NCBI GenBank assembly: GCA_045637525.1
Contig: JAZTZP010000076.1
Coordinates: 1-5,269 of the forward strand
DNA: 5,269 bases
Reading direction: 5' to 3'
Source: JAZTZP01 sp045637525
GTDB lineage: Bacteria; Bacillota; Clostridia; UBA1381
The first letter of the stretch is position 1. Each line of letters starts with the position of its first letter. The notes under the pieces were generated by a model. It searched no databases, had not been told where the DNA came from, and was given only the letters and a program-made list of their open reading frames with translations. The position numbers and the translations under genes were made by a program. This document shows positions 1 through 5,269 of this stretch, piece after piece.

Positions 1-6
1 CATAAC

Positions 7-142
7 TTGCGGCAAATTTGCCGCAAATTTCACTCGCATTTATGCGAATTTCACCCAACCAAATGGTTGGATTTCACTTTTTGCCTGTGGCAAAAAATTT
101 CACTGTAAATTATAGTTTATCGCAGATAAACTATAATTTACA
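7..142 (-). repeat. Tandem array of five dissimilar hairpins with an invariant 7-nt linker
   Basis: Five perfect inverted repeats follow one another, each separated by exactly the same heptamer, atttcac on the plus strand (GTGAAAT on the minus strand). Hairpins lie at 7-26 (20-nt palindrome, ttgcggca arms), 34-47 (tcgcat arms), 55-70 (ccaacca arms), 78-96 (tttttgcc arms, loop tgt) and 104-142 (17-bp arms, loop cgcag). Linkers are at 27-33, 48-54, 71-77 and 97-103. Stem sequences are unrelated to each other, yet every stem is mismatch-free, so base pairing rather than sequence is what is kept. The array may continue past the left edge, although positions 1-6 (cataac) differ from the linker. 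Because the linker is the only asymmetric part, strand is assigned from the neighbouring gene, whose transcript would carry it as a 3' tail. Function is unknown. A mobile or self-expanding palindromic element and a structured mRNA 3' end are both possible. Confidence 0.9.
104..142 (-). terminator. 17-bp hairpin overlapping the yyaL stop codon
   Basis: The arms at 104-120 and 126-142 are perfectly complementary (17 bp) around a 5-nt loop. The stem is AT-rich and contains the TAA stop (138-140) and two bases of the last Met codon of the yyaL-like gene. In the direction of transcription it is followed by the linker GTGAAAT and then a T-run at the edge of the next hairpin, so it is not a textbook terminator. 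Its position makes a role in transcript ending or 3'-end protection plausible. It is also the largest member of the hairpin array. Confidence 0.4.
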
Positions 143-2075
143 TCTCCAATACATTCGTCGGCGGCAGGCACTTGTAATTGGTGCAGATATAATATGTGGT
201 CTTACCGTTTAACAGCGGATATTCCGCACTTTCCGATACAACCGATATATCCGCCATAAAAGGCACTCTCTTTATCACTTCCTTCATGTCGGAAAGTTCT
301 TTAAGAACAACCGTAATATGCGTTAGCGGACTACGGTGCAGCAATAACGAAACCAAAAACATACCATACCCTGCCGGATGTTGTCGTGCCTCTCCTGATA
401 AATATCGTTCCTGCCGTTCAAAAAGCTCCGCATATTTACGCTCCCCGGTAAGCTGATACAGCCGTGTAAAATTATAAGCCATAACAGAATTACCGCTTGG
501 TATCGCTCCGTCATAGGCCTCCTTCGGGTTAATAAACAGCTCAGTGCTGTCCGTGTCACAAAGATAAAAACCACCGTCCTTATCATCCGCAAACCATCTT
601 ACACTCTCATCACAAAGCCTTGTCGCCAGTTCAGAATAATTATCATCAAGAGTAGAATTATACAGTTCAATCAAAGCCGCAATATAAAAAGCGTAATCAT
701 CAAAAAAGCTCTTTTGCGAACGCTTCCCGTCACGAAAACTTGTATAAAGCCTCAGCCCGTCGCATAAATTTCCCCGTATAAACTCCTCCGCCTTTCTTGC
801 CGCTAAAATATACCTTTCATTTCGTGTAGCCCTGTAAAGTACCGATAACCCGGCAATCATCAAAGAATTCCATGACAGCAGAATTTTATCATCAAGATGA
901 AGGCGGAATCTGTCCTTCCGATAACGGTACAGCTTCTTTATTTCCTCCCGAAAATCTGTCTCTGTATCATTGCTTTTGAGTAAATTCGGAATATTAACAC
1001 CCTCAAAATTCCCGTTTTTTGTAATGTCAAAAGCCTCAGCAAATTCCATGCCTCGTTCCTTGCCTAAAACATCTGTGATTTCATTCAGCGAAAACGTATA
1101 ATATTTCCCTTCAACGCCCTCACTGTCAGCATCCTGAGCACTGTAAAATCCCCCGTCACAAGACGTCATTTCATTCAGAACATATTCTGCGGTCTTTTCG
1201 GCAGTATCAAGATAAATACGGTTATCTGTCATCTTATAAGCCGCCGCATATGCAATAATCAACAGTGCATTATCATAAAGCATCTTTTCAAAATGCGGCA
1301 CAAGAAAATGCATATCGGTTGAATATCTCGAAAACCCATACCCGATATGATCAAATATACCGCCCTTTCGCATCTGCATCAGCGTCTTCTCCACCATCTT
1401 CAGTATTTCCAAATCGTTATTTTGCTTTGAATACATCATAAGAAACATCAGATTATGCGGAGTCGGAAACTTCGGTGCAGAGCCAAATCCGCCGTATCTG
1501 CGATCAAAATTATTCCGAAAGAAATCTGCAGCCTTCCTTGTCAAATCCTCATTATTTCCGCCGTCATAAACATTCTTTTCCGCTCTTAAGTTTAAAATTA
1601 TTTCCTCCGCCAATTTTAAAAGCTTAGTCTTATCCGAGCTCCAGTGCTTTAAAATTATGTTTAACAACTCACTAAAAGCCGGCATACCGTATCGTGAAAC
1701 CGGCGGAAAATACGTTCCGGCAAAAAACGGCTTTTTATCCCATGTCATAAAAATACTCATAGGCCAGCCGCCGCTCCCTGTCATCATCTGACAAACAGTC
1801 ATATACACGCTGTCAATGTCAGGCCGCTCCTCCCGGTCGACCTTTATCGCTATAAAATGTTCGTTTAATATTTTGGCAGTTTTATCGTCCTCAAAGCTTT
1901 CATGTGCCATAACATGACACCAATGACAAGTGCTGTACCCAATGCTTAAAAAAACAGGCTTATCCTCCTGCCTCGCCCTTTCAAAAGCCTCCTCACACCA
2001 GGGATACCAGTTTACAGGATTTCGGGCATGCTGTAAAAGATACGGGCTCGTTTCGTTTATCAGATAATTACTCAT
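138..2075 (-). CDS. yyaL: YyaL/SPATA20-family thioredoxin-like and six-hairpin-barrel protein (DUF255)
   Basis: This 645-residue protein matches the YyaL/spermatogenesis-associated protein 20 family from end to end. The N-terminal thioredoxin-like domain (about 1-165) has the opening NETSPYLLQHARNPVNWYPW, the CHWC redox motif at 50-53, DREERPDID at 80-88, GGWP at 102-105 and GTYFPP at 120-125. An (alpha/alpha)6 barrel resembling glycosidases and epimerases follows, with GGFGSAPKFP (195-204), GGIFDHIGYGFSRYS (238-252), VPHFEKMLYDNA (259-270), SAQDADSEGVEGKYY (312-326), DDKILLSWNS (395-404, where I expect WNG) and YDGAIPSGNS (521-530). A C-terminal Cys pair lies at 631 and 636. No signal peptide is seen, so it is probably cytosolic. 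The biochemical activity of the family is not established. The start is fixed by AAAGGGGG five bases upstream. The last residues appear slightly short for the family, because a hairpin supplies the stop codon. Confidence 0.95.
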   Translation of the reverse strand: MSNYLINETSPYLLQHARNPVNWYPWCEEAFERARQEDKPVFLSIGYSTCHWCHVMAHESFEDDKTAKILNEHFIAIKVDREERPDIDSVYMTVCQMMTGSGGWPMSIFMTWDKKPFFAGTYFPPVSRYGMPAFSELLNIILKHWSSDKTKLLKLAEEIILNLRAEKNVYDGGNNEDLTRKAADFFRNNFDRRYGGFGSAPKFPTPHNLMFLMMYSKQNNDLEILKMVEKTLMQMRKGGIFDHIGYGFSRYSTDMHFLVPHFEKMLYDNALLIIAYAAAYKMTDNRIYLDTAEKTAEYVLNEMTSCDGGFYSAQDADSEGVEGKYYTFSLNEITDVLGKERGMEFAEAFDITKNGNFEGVNIPNLLKSNDTETDFREEIKKLYRYRKDRFRLHLDDKILLSWNSLMIAGLSVLYRATRNERYILAARKAEEFIRGNLCDGLRLYTSFRDGKRSQKSFFDDYAFYIAALIELYNSTLDDNYSELATRLCDESVRWFADDKDGGFYLCDTDSTELFINPKEAYDGAIPSGNSVMAYNFTRLYQLTGERKYAELFERQERYLSGEARQHPAGYGMFLVSLLLHRSPLTHITVVLKELSDMKEVIKRVPFMADISVVSESAEYPLLNGKTTYYICTNYKCLPPTNVLEM

Positions 2076-2080
2076 TATTT

Positions 2081-2088
2081 CCCCCTTT
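2081..2088 (-). promoter_or_regulatory. Ribosome binding site of yyaL
   Basis: The minus strand reads AAAGGGGG five bases before the ATG at 2075-2073. This is a strong purine-rich Shine-Dalgarno site and agrees with the conserved N-terminus of the family, so the start is secure. Confidence 0.8.
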
Positions 2089-2133
2089 AAAAATCATACA
2101 TAAAATTCTGTTACGTGCCGTTTACATATCAAT

Positions 2134-2142
2134 ATTTTATCA
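2134..2142 (-). promoter_or_regulatory. Candidate extended -10 promoter for yyaL
   Basis: The minus strand carries TGATAAAAT, an extended -10 form (TGn followed by TAAAAT, one mismatch to TATAAT). It lies between the terminator of the upstream gene and the yyaL ribosome binding site. Transcription would start near 2127, giving a leader of about 50 nt. No good -35 hexamer is present 16-18 bases upstream. A promoter is expected in this 95-bp gap because the preceding gene ends in a strong terminator, but this exact assignment is tentative. Confidence 0.35.
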
Positions 2143-2170
2143 CAAAATCCTTCATATATACCACCCACAT

Positions 2171-2201
2171 AAAAAAAGCAAGTCATCCGACCTGCTTTTT
2201 T
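2171..2201 (-). terminator. Rho-independent terminator of the stalk-domain gene
   Basis: On the minus strand a 13-bp stem (arms 2189-2201 and 2172-2184, one G:T wobble) encloses the tetraloop GGAT and runs into seven T residues ending at 2171. It starts 11 bases after the stop codon of the secreted stalk protein. An A-run precedes the stem, so it could also stop transcription from the other side, although no plus-strand gene is seen. Confidence 0.92.
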
Positions 2202-2212
2202 AAAAATTTTCT

Positions 2213-3520
2213 TTAATTTTCTATAACAACCGTCTGCATTTCTTCATCCCATGCCACATTACATCCGAAAGCCTCAGAAATTGCACGTACAGGAACAAGA
2301 GTTCTGCCGTCAACAACCTGAGCCGAAACGTCTAATGTCTTAACTTCTCCGCCAACCGTCATTTTATCGGAGCCTATTGTTAAAGCAATACTAAGATCAC
2401 CCTTTTGGGCAGTTACGGTCTGTGTTGCCTCGTCCCACACAATATCTGCGCCAAGCGACTCAAATATCGCACGAAGCGGAACGAGAGTCCTGCCCTCAAC
2501 TATGGTAGGAAGAACATCAAACAAAACCTTCTTTCCGTCAACCATAACCTTAACAACGGCGTGCTTTTTAATTTTAGCGAGATATATCATCTCATTTCTT
2601 GCCTCATCCTTAAAATATATAATCGCATACCCCGAATCTAAAATATTCACTATATCCATATCATAGAAATTATACGTTTCATCAGTGAAAACATTTTTAA
2701 CACAAGTCTCATAAACTCTTTGCTTTTCATAGTCCTCATTAGAATAATCAAGAGTATCGCCATTATTTGTAGAGGTCACAAGATAACCGAGATTATAAAA
2801 ATAGTTAAAATAGCTTATCTGATAATCTTCAAAATACACCTTTCCGTTAATGTCGGTAAAACCCGATATCCCCTCAAACCCGCCGTTCTCAAGCTTAGAG
2901 AACTTAAGACCGTCTTCATAAGTCGTGCCTTTTTCCAAAACGTCCATTTCGTCTTGGGTGAGCGGAGCATCATGCAAAGGAGTCCTGACTATTGTTCCGT
3001 TTTCTTCTGATGCCGAATAAAGTGTATATATGGATTCATGACGTTCACTGTCATAATCGGGTACCATAGAGCCTATCAAAGTCTTTGTAATCTCATCCCC
3101 GGTAGTGTCTATAAGATAAATGTCGTTATAATAATCAATACCGTCTACCGTATCAGAAATTGTATACCCCACATATTTCCCGGTCGTATCCCCTTCAAGG
3201 TAAGCCGGATAATAGCGTGTTGCACGTTTTATTGAATAAACATTTTCTTTAAAAAGCTCCTCTCTTGTAAACGCGCCGTCCGAATAAAGCTTAGTTTCAA
3301 TAAAAGCATTCTCAGGCCCTTCATACTCATCATCAATATCAATGGTGGTGTAAATAAGCTCAGCCCCCTCCGATGGCTGTCCCGGCTCAGATCCAATCTC
3401 CGCAACAATCTCAAAAACGGGATTATCAAAGATATTATCAAAGCTTTCATTATAAGCAAACCCCTCACTAACCCCCATCGTCATCATCAACACAAGAACA
3501 ACAGAAACAATTTTCTTCAT
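2213..3520 (-). CDS. Secreted protein with C-terminal copper-amine-oxidase-N-like stalk domain
   Basis: The 435-residue product begins with a signal peptide: MKK, a hydrophobic core at about 4-16, and probable cleavage after GFA at 20-22. It should therefore be exported. No LPXTG motif, lipobox or C-terminal membrane segment is seen. Residues about 322-435 form a copper-amine-oxidase-N-like domain (stalk domain family, PF07833 type) with two repeats: GRTLVPLRAIFESLGADIVWDE from 343 and GRTLVPVRAISEAFGCNVAWDE from 405, each followed by QTV. These domains occur on many clostridial cell-surface proteins and need not bind copper. Residues about 23-320 are acidic and rich in Asp, Glu and Tyr (for example YVGYTISDTVDGIDYYNDIY). 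I do not recognise this region; it may be a beta-rich binding or propeller-like region. A strong RBS, its own promoter and a terminator indicate a single-gene unit. Confidence 0.88.
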   Translation of the reverse strand: MKKIVSVVLVLMMTMGVSEGFAYNESFDNIFDNPVFEIVAEIGSEPGQPSEGAELIYTTIDIDDEYEGPENAFIETKLYSDGAFTREELFKENVYSIKRATRYYPAYLEGDTTGKYVGYTISDTVDGIDYYNDIYLIDTTGDEITKTLIGSMVPDYDSERHESIYTLYSASEENGTIVRTPLHDAPLTQDEMDVLEKGTTYEDGLKFSKLENGGFEGISGFTDINGKVYFEDYQISYFNYFYNLGYLVTSTNNGDTLDYSNEDYEKQRVYETCVKNVFTDETYNFYDMDIVNILDSGYAIIYFKDEARNEMIYLAKIKKHAVVKVMVDGKKVLFDVLPTIVEGRTLVPLRAIFESLGADIVWDEATQTVTAQKGDLSIALTIGSDKMTVGGEVKTLDVSAQVVDGRTLVPVRAISEAFGCNVAWDEEMQTVVIEN

Positions 3521-3690
3521 TTTTAAATTCTCCTTTTAAATAATAATCTCCCATCGCAAAAGCAACAAATCAAAACTCACCCGAAAGACATCATACCCCA
3601 CAAAACCAATCATAAAACACATTACACCGCCAAAAGGATTCCTCTTGAGTGAAAAAACTGATTAAACAGCAATTGCAAAACAATGTGTAT
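3521..3690 (-). other. Long 5' leader of the stalk-domain mRNA
   Basis: If transcription starts about seven bases after the -10 element, the leader is about 170 nt. It shows no riboswitch class that I recognise and no terminator-like stem with a T-run. It holds a short palindrome (aggaatcct, around 3637-3645) and a 28-codon reading frame (3536-3622) without a convincing ribosome binding site. The whole gap between the lonB-like and stalk genes is 258 bp and otherwise appears non-coding. Confidence 0.4.
3530..3536 (-). promoter_or_regulatory. Ribosome binding site of the stalk-domain gene
   Basis: The minus strand reads AAAGGAG nine bases before the ATG at 3520-3518. Together with the immediate signal peptide, this fixes the start. 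Confidence 0.85.
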
Positions 3691-3696
3691 GATGTA

Positions 3697-3725
3697 ATTA
3701 TAACATATATTTTATAAAAAATCAA
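3697..3725 (-). promoter_or_regulatory. Sigma-A-type promoter with extended -10
   Basis: On the minus strand the -35 TTGATT (3725-3720) is followed by a 17-bp spacer and a perfect TATAAT (3702-3697) preceded by TGT, giving an extended -10. Spacing and hexamers fit a housekeeping promoter reading into the secreted stalk-domain gene. Confidence 0.72.
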
Positions 3726-3753
3726 TACTTTAATTTATAATAATCCGTCTTTT

Positions 3754-3777
3754 TTTGTATACAAATTATTTGCATAC
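3754..3777. repeat. Inverted repeat just after the lonB-like stop codon
   Basis: Arms at 3757-3765 and 3769-3777 pair over 9 bp (one G:T) around a 3-nt loop. The left arm also lies in a perfect 12-nt palindrome, tttgtatacaaa (3754-3765). On the minus strand the stem begins one base after the TGA stop and is followed by an A-run rather than a T-run, so it is not a standard terminator of the lonB-like gene. It sits about 30 bp upstream of the -35 of the next promoter, so an operator role is possible. Confidence 0.4.
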
Positions 3778-3778
3778 T

Positions 3779-4840
3779 TCACATATTCACCACTTTCCCC
3801 TCCGCAGCAAATTTATACTTTATATCCGTAAAATGCCCCGTTTTCACTATCCATAACACATCCTCCGCCTCAGCCGTATCACGCCCTTCAAAAATCACTT
3901 TAGCTGACACCATGCCAATCAGCTTCACACAGTCACGTCCGTTTTTGCTTATGCGTGAAATCATTTCACACACCTCATCACTCATTTTTATTTTAAGCTT
4001 CAAAACAGCCCCATATGCTATTTTCTTAAGGTCTTCCTCTCCGAGCGGCCTGAAAAATATCTCCACGCATCTTGAACGCACAGCCTCCGGAATTTCCTCC
4101 GGCCGTCTTGTCGTTGCGCCAATCAGCCTGAAATCTGCCGGCATACCGTTTTTGAAAACATCATGAACATGACGCGGTATATTCTTATTATTTTTTGAGT
4201 AATACGAGCTTGAAAACATAACACATCTGTCTTCAAGCACTTTTAAAAGCCTGTTGAGCTGCACTAAACAAAGCTCTCCTATCTCATCAACAAACAGTAC
4301 ACCTCCATGAGCACGGCTAACCGCTCCCTCTTTTATCTGCGGTGCACCTAAATTACCATACGCCCCCGCTCCCTGATAAATCGGATCATGAACAGAGCCG
4401 ATCAGCGGATCTGCTATGCTCCTTTCATCATAATGCATGGTTGTTGCGTCTATCTCAATAAACGGTGCATCTGACGCAAACACCGTATGTCCGGAACGCT
4501 TCACATACTCCAGTGCAACACGTGCCGCCGCAGTCTTCCCAACCCCCGGTGGCCCGTATATTAAAATATGCTGAGGATTGTCGCCGCCAAGTGCAATCGT
4601 AAGTGCCTTTACTCCGTCCTCCTGACCTATTATCTCATCAAGCTTAGACGGTCGCGTCTCCTCCGTTAAAGGCTTTGTAAGGTGATTTCTTCTCATATAA
4701 TTAAGCCTCTCAAGCTCCGTTTTCGACTCCGCACTTATTCCCGAACGGCTGTCAGTCACACCTGTCAGCTGAGTAAAAAAATACAGACCTACGATTACAG
4801 TCATTACAAACTGCGTAAAATTCATTATTGTATCAAACAT
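3779..4840 (-). CDS. lonB: LonB-like membrane-anchored AAA+ ATPase lacking the protease domain
   Basis: The 353-residue product closely resembles the N-terminal two thirds of the sporulation ATP-dependent protease LonB. A hydrophobic segment (about 8-25) should anchor it in the membrane. The AAA+ module is complete: Walker A GPPGVGKT (96-103), the LonB-type block DERSIADPLIGSVHDPIYQG (138-157), Walker B VLFVDE (181-186), sensor-1 region GATTR (241-245), likely arginine finger RSR (255-257) and sensor-2 region NGRD (300-303). The protein ends EGKVVNM, at the point where LonB proteins normally run VVNGLAV into the Ser-Lys protease domain (B. subtilis LonB is about 550 residues). It thus has an ATPase but no peptidase. 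It may be an unfoldase or regulator, or a decayed lonB; the open frame and intact motifs favour function. The start at 4840 is chosen from AAGGA nine bases upstream and the family N-terminus; an ATG at 4849 is the alternative. Confidence 0.88.
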   Translation of the reverse strand: MFDTIMNFTQFVMTVIVGLYFFTQLTGVTDSRSGISAESKTELERLNYMRRNHLTKPLTEETRPSKLDEIIGQEDGVKALTIALGGDNPQHILIYGPPGVGKTAAARVALEYVKRSGHTVFASDAPFIEIDATTMHYDERSIADPLIGSVHDPIYQGAGAYGNLGAPQIKEGAVSRAHGGVLFVDEIGELCLVQLNRLLKVLEDRCVMFSSSYYSKNNKNIPRHVHDVFKNGMPADFRLIGATTRRPEEIPEAVRSRCVEIFFRPLGEEDLKKIAYGAVLKLKIKMSDEVCEMISRISKNGRDCVKLIGMVSAKVIFEGRDTAEAEDVLWIVKTGHFTDIKYKFAAEGKVVNM

Positions 4841-4849
4841 AAAAAACAT

Positions 4850-4859
4850 TCCTTCCTTT
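4850..4859 (-). promoter_or_regulatory. Ribosome binding site of the lonB-like gene
   Basis: The minus strand reads AAAGGAAGGA. The AAGGA part is nine bases before the ATG at 4840 but directly abuts the ATG at 4849, so it favours the start at 4840. No convincing sigma-A or forespore sigma promoter could be placed between here and the terminator at 4926. Confidence 0.7.
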
Positions 4860-4925
4860 ACCGATTTTTCTTCTGCAACTATTATTTGCATATAAGTAAA
4901 GTAAATGTATTGAAATATTTTCCGC

Positions 4926-4963
4926 AAAAAAAATGTAACCGCAATAAAAAGCTGTGGTCACAT
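4926..4963 (-). terminator. Rho-independent terminator of the CBS-domain gene
   Basis: On the minus strand an 8-bp stem (arms 4956-4963 and 4933-4940, ATGTGACC with GGTTACAT, one G:T wobble) has a possible 2-bp GC extension inside. It is followed by a run of eight T residues (4933-4926). It begins 43 bases after the stop codon of the CBS gene and separates it from the lonB-like gene. Confidence 0.72.
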
Positions 4964-4981
4964 AACACTCAATATTTATGT

Positions 4982-4996
4982 ATATTCTCCGAATAT
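4982..4996 (-). repeat. Small hairpin after the CBS gene
   Basis: A 6-bp AT-rich stem (arms 4982-4987 and 4991-4996, loop of three) lies ten bases after the CBS stop codon. It lacks a T-run and comes before the better terminator at 4926-4963. It may only help shape the mRNA 3' end. Confidence 0.3.
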
Positions 4997-5006
4997 TTTT
5001 TATCTT

Positions 5007-5269
5007 TCAGGAAAAATCTTTTTTATAGAAATATTCTATCACGGCACGTCTTGTTACTATGCCTATAAAAATCCCATCCTCTGTTGTTACGGGGACAAAA
5101 TTCTGGTTCATTACATTAGTTATTAAATCTTCTATGTTCGCATTTATTGTCACATGCTTAACCTTGCATTTTTTAGACAGTATTGATTTGATTGATACAT
5201 TTTCCGTCTCTTTCAGGCTCATGTTATACTTATTCTTTATTGTCCATAAAAGGTCGCCTTCTGTTAATA
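5007..5269 (-). CDS. CBS-domain pair protein, C-terminal part (5' end outside window)
   Basis: The frame stays open from the stop at 5007-5009 to the right edge of the window. Fifteen codons lie upstream of the Met at 5222, and their sequence LTEGDLLWTIKNKYN is the conserved end of a first CBS domain. The Met at 5222 is therefore internal and the gene starts outside. The visible 86 residues hold that end, a linker (MSLKETENVSIKSIL) and the second CBS domain (NANIEDLITNVMNQNFVPV, then GIFIGIVTRR). This fits the short clostridial two-CBS proteins of about 140-150 residues, which usually bind adenine nucleotides as cytosolic energy sensors; the partner protein is unknown. In the second domain the residue after TRR is Ala, where Asp is usual for contacting the ligand ribose; the first domain keeps its Asp (TEGD). 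A terminator at 4926-4963 ends the unit. Confidence 0.9.
   Translation of the reverse strand, partial: LTEGDLLWTIKNKYNMSLKETENVSIKSILSKKCKVKHVTINANIEDLITNVMNQNFVPVTTEDGIFIGIVTRRAVIEYFYKKDFS

Noticed and set aside
1..142. CRISPR array
   Set aside because: The constant part is only 7 nt, and the variable parts are palindromes of 14-39 nt rather than unique spacers. No cas gene is present in the window.
2091..2096. TATGAT as the -10 of yyaL
   Set aside because: It is a good hexamer, but the transcript would start almost on top of the ribosome binding site and there is no matching -35.
2405..3235. Plus-strand reading frames opposite the stalk-domain gene
   Set aside because: They are shadows of a gene with a clear signal peptide, domain and terminator on the minus strand. 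None has a ribosome binding site or known motif.
3535..3778. Remnant of the missing LonB protease domain in another frame
   Set aside because: Reading the minus strand after the TGA gives AT-rich sequence with frequent stops and no segment resembling the GPSAG serine motif or the catalytic lysine region.
4841..4927. N-terminal extension of the lonB-like protein from a TTG at 4927
   Set aside because: The extension would start in the T-run of the upstream terminator, has no ribosome binding site, and is not like the family N-terminus. AAAGGAAGGA supports the start at 4840.
4864..4933. Forespore (sigma-F or sigma-G type) promoter for the lonB-like gene
   Set aside because: GCGGAAAATA partly resembles a sigma-F -10 element, but no GTATA or GCATA-like -35 lies at the right distance, and the upstream part falls in the terminator stem.
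4682..5068. A 128-codon plus-strand reading frame
   Set aside because: It runs antisense across the lonB-like start, a terminator and the CBS gene, and has low-complexity Lys, Tyr and His-rich content with no recognisable domain.
5007..5222. A 71-residue protein starting at the ATG at 5222
   Set aside because: The frame is open to the window edge, and the codons upstream of this ATG encode conserved CBS sequence (LTEGDLLW), so the Met is internal to a larger partial gene.

Overview
The window looks like a chromosomal segment of an AT-rich, low-GC Gram-positive anaerobe of the class Clostridia. The evidence is a LonB-type AAA+ ATPase typical of endospore formers, a secreted protein with a copper-amine-oxidase-N-like 'stalk' domain, a short CBS-domain protein of a kind common in Clostridia, and strong AAGGAG-type ribosome binding sites. 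The genus cannot be read from these data. All four recognisable genes lie on the minus strand, so transcription runs from right to left.

Layout in transcription order: (1) 5269-5007, the C-terminal 86 codons of a two-CBS-domain protein whose start lies outside the window, followed by an intrinsic terminator at 4926-4963. (2) 4840-3779, a LonB-like membrane-anchored AAA+ ATPase. Its ATPase module is intact, but it stops exactly where the Ser-Lys protease domain of LonB normally begins. (3) 3778-3521, an AT-rich intergenic stretch with a good extended -10 promoter, a palindrome and a leader of about 170 nt. (4) 3520-2213, a secreted protein with an unrecognised N-terminal region and two stalk repeats at its C-terminus, closed by a strong terminator at 2171-2201. 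(5) 2075-138, a YyaL/SPATA20-family protein (thioredoxin-like domain plus six-hairpin barrel), probably with its own promoter. (6) 142-7, a tandem array of five different perfect hairpins joined by four identical 7-nt linkers (GTGAAAT on the minus strand), which begins inside the yyaL stop region.

Terminators follow the CBS gene and the stalk gene, and there is a promoter between lonB and the stalk gene. The genes therefore look like mostly single-gene transcription units rather than one operon, and nothing in the sequence ties them into a pathway. The two most unusual things are the hairpin array at the left edge, which appears to supply the yyaL stop codon, and the protease-less LonB.
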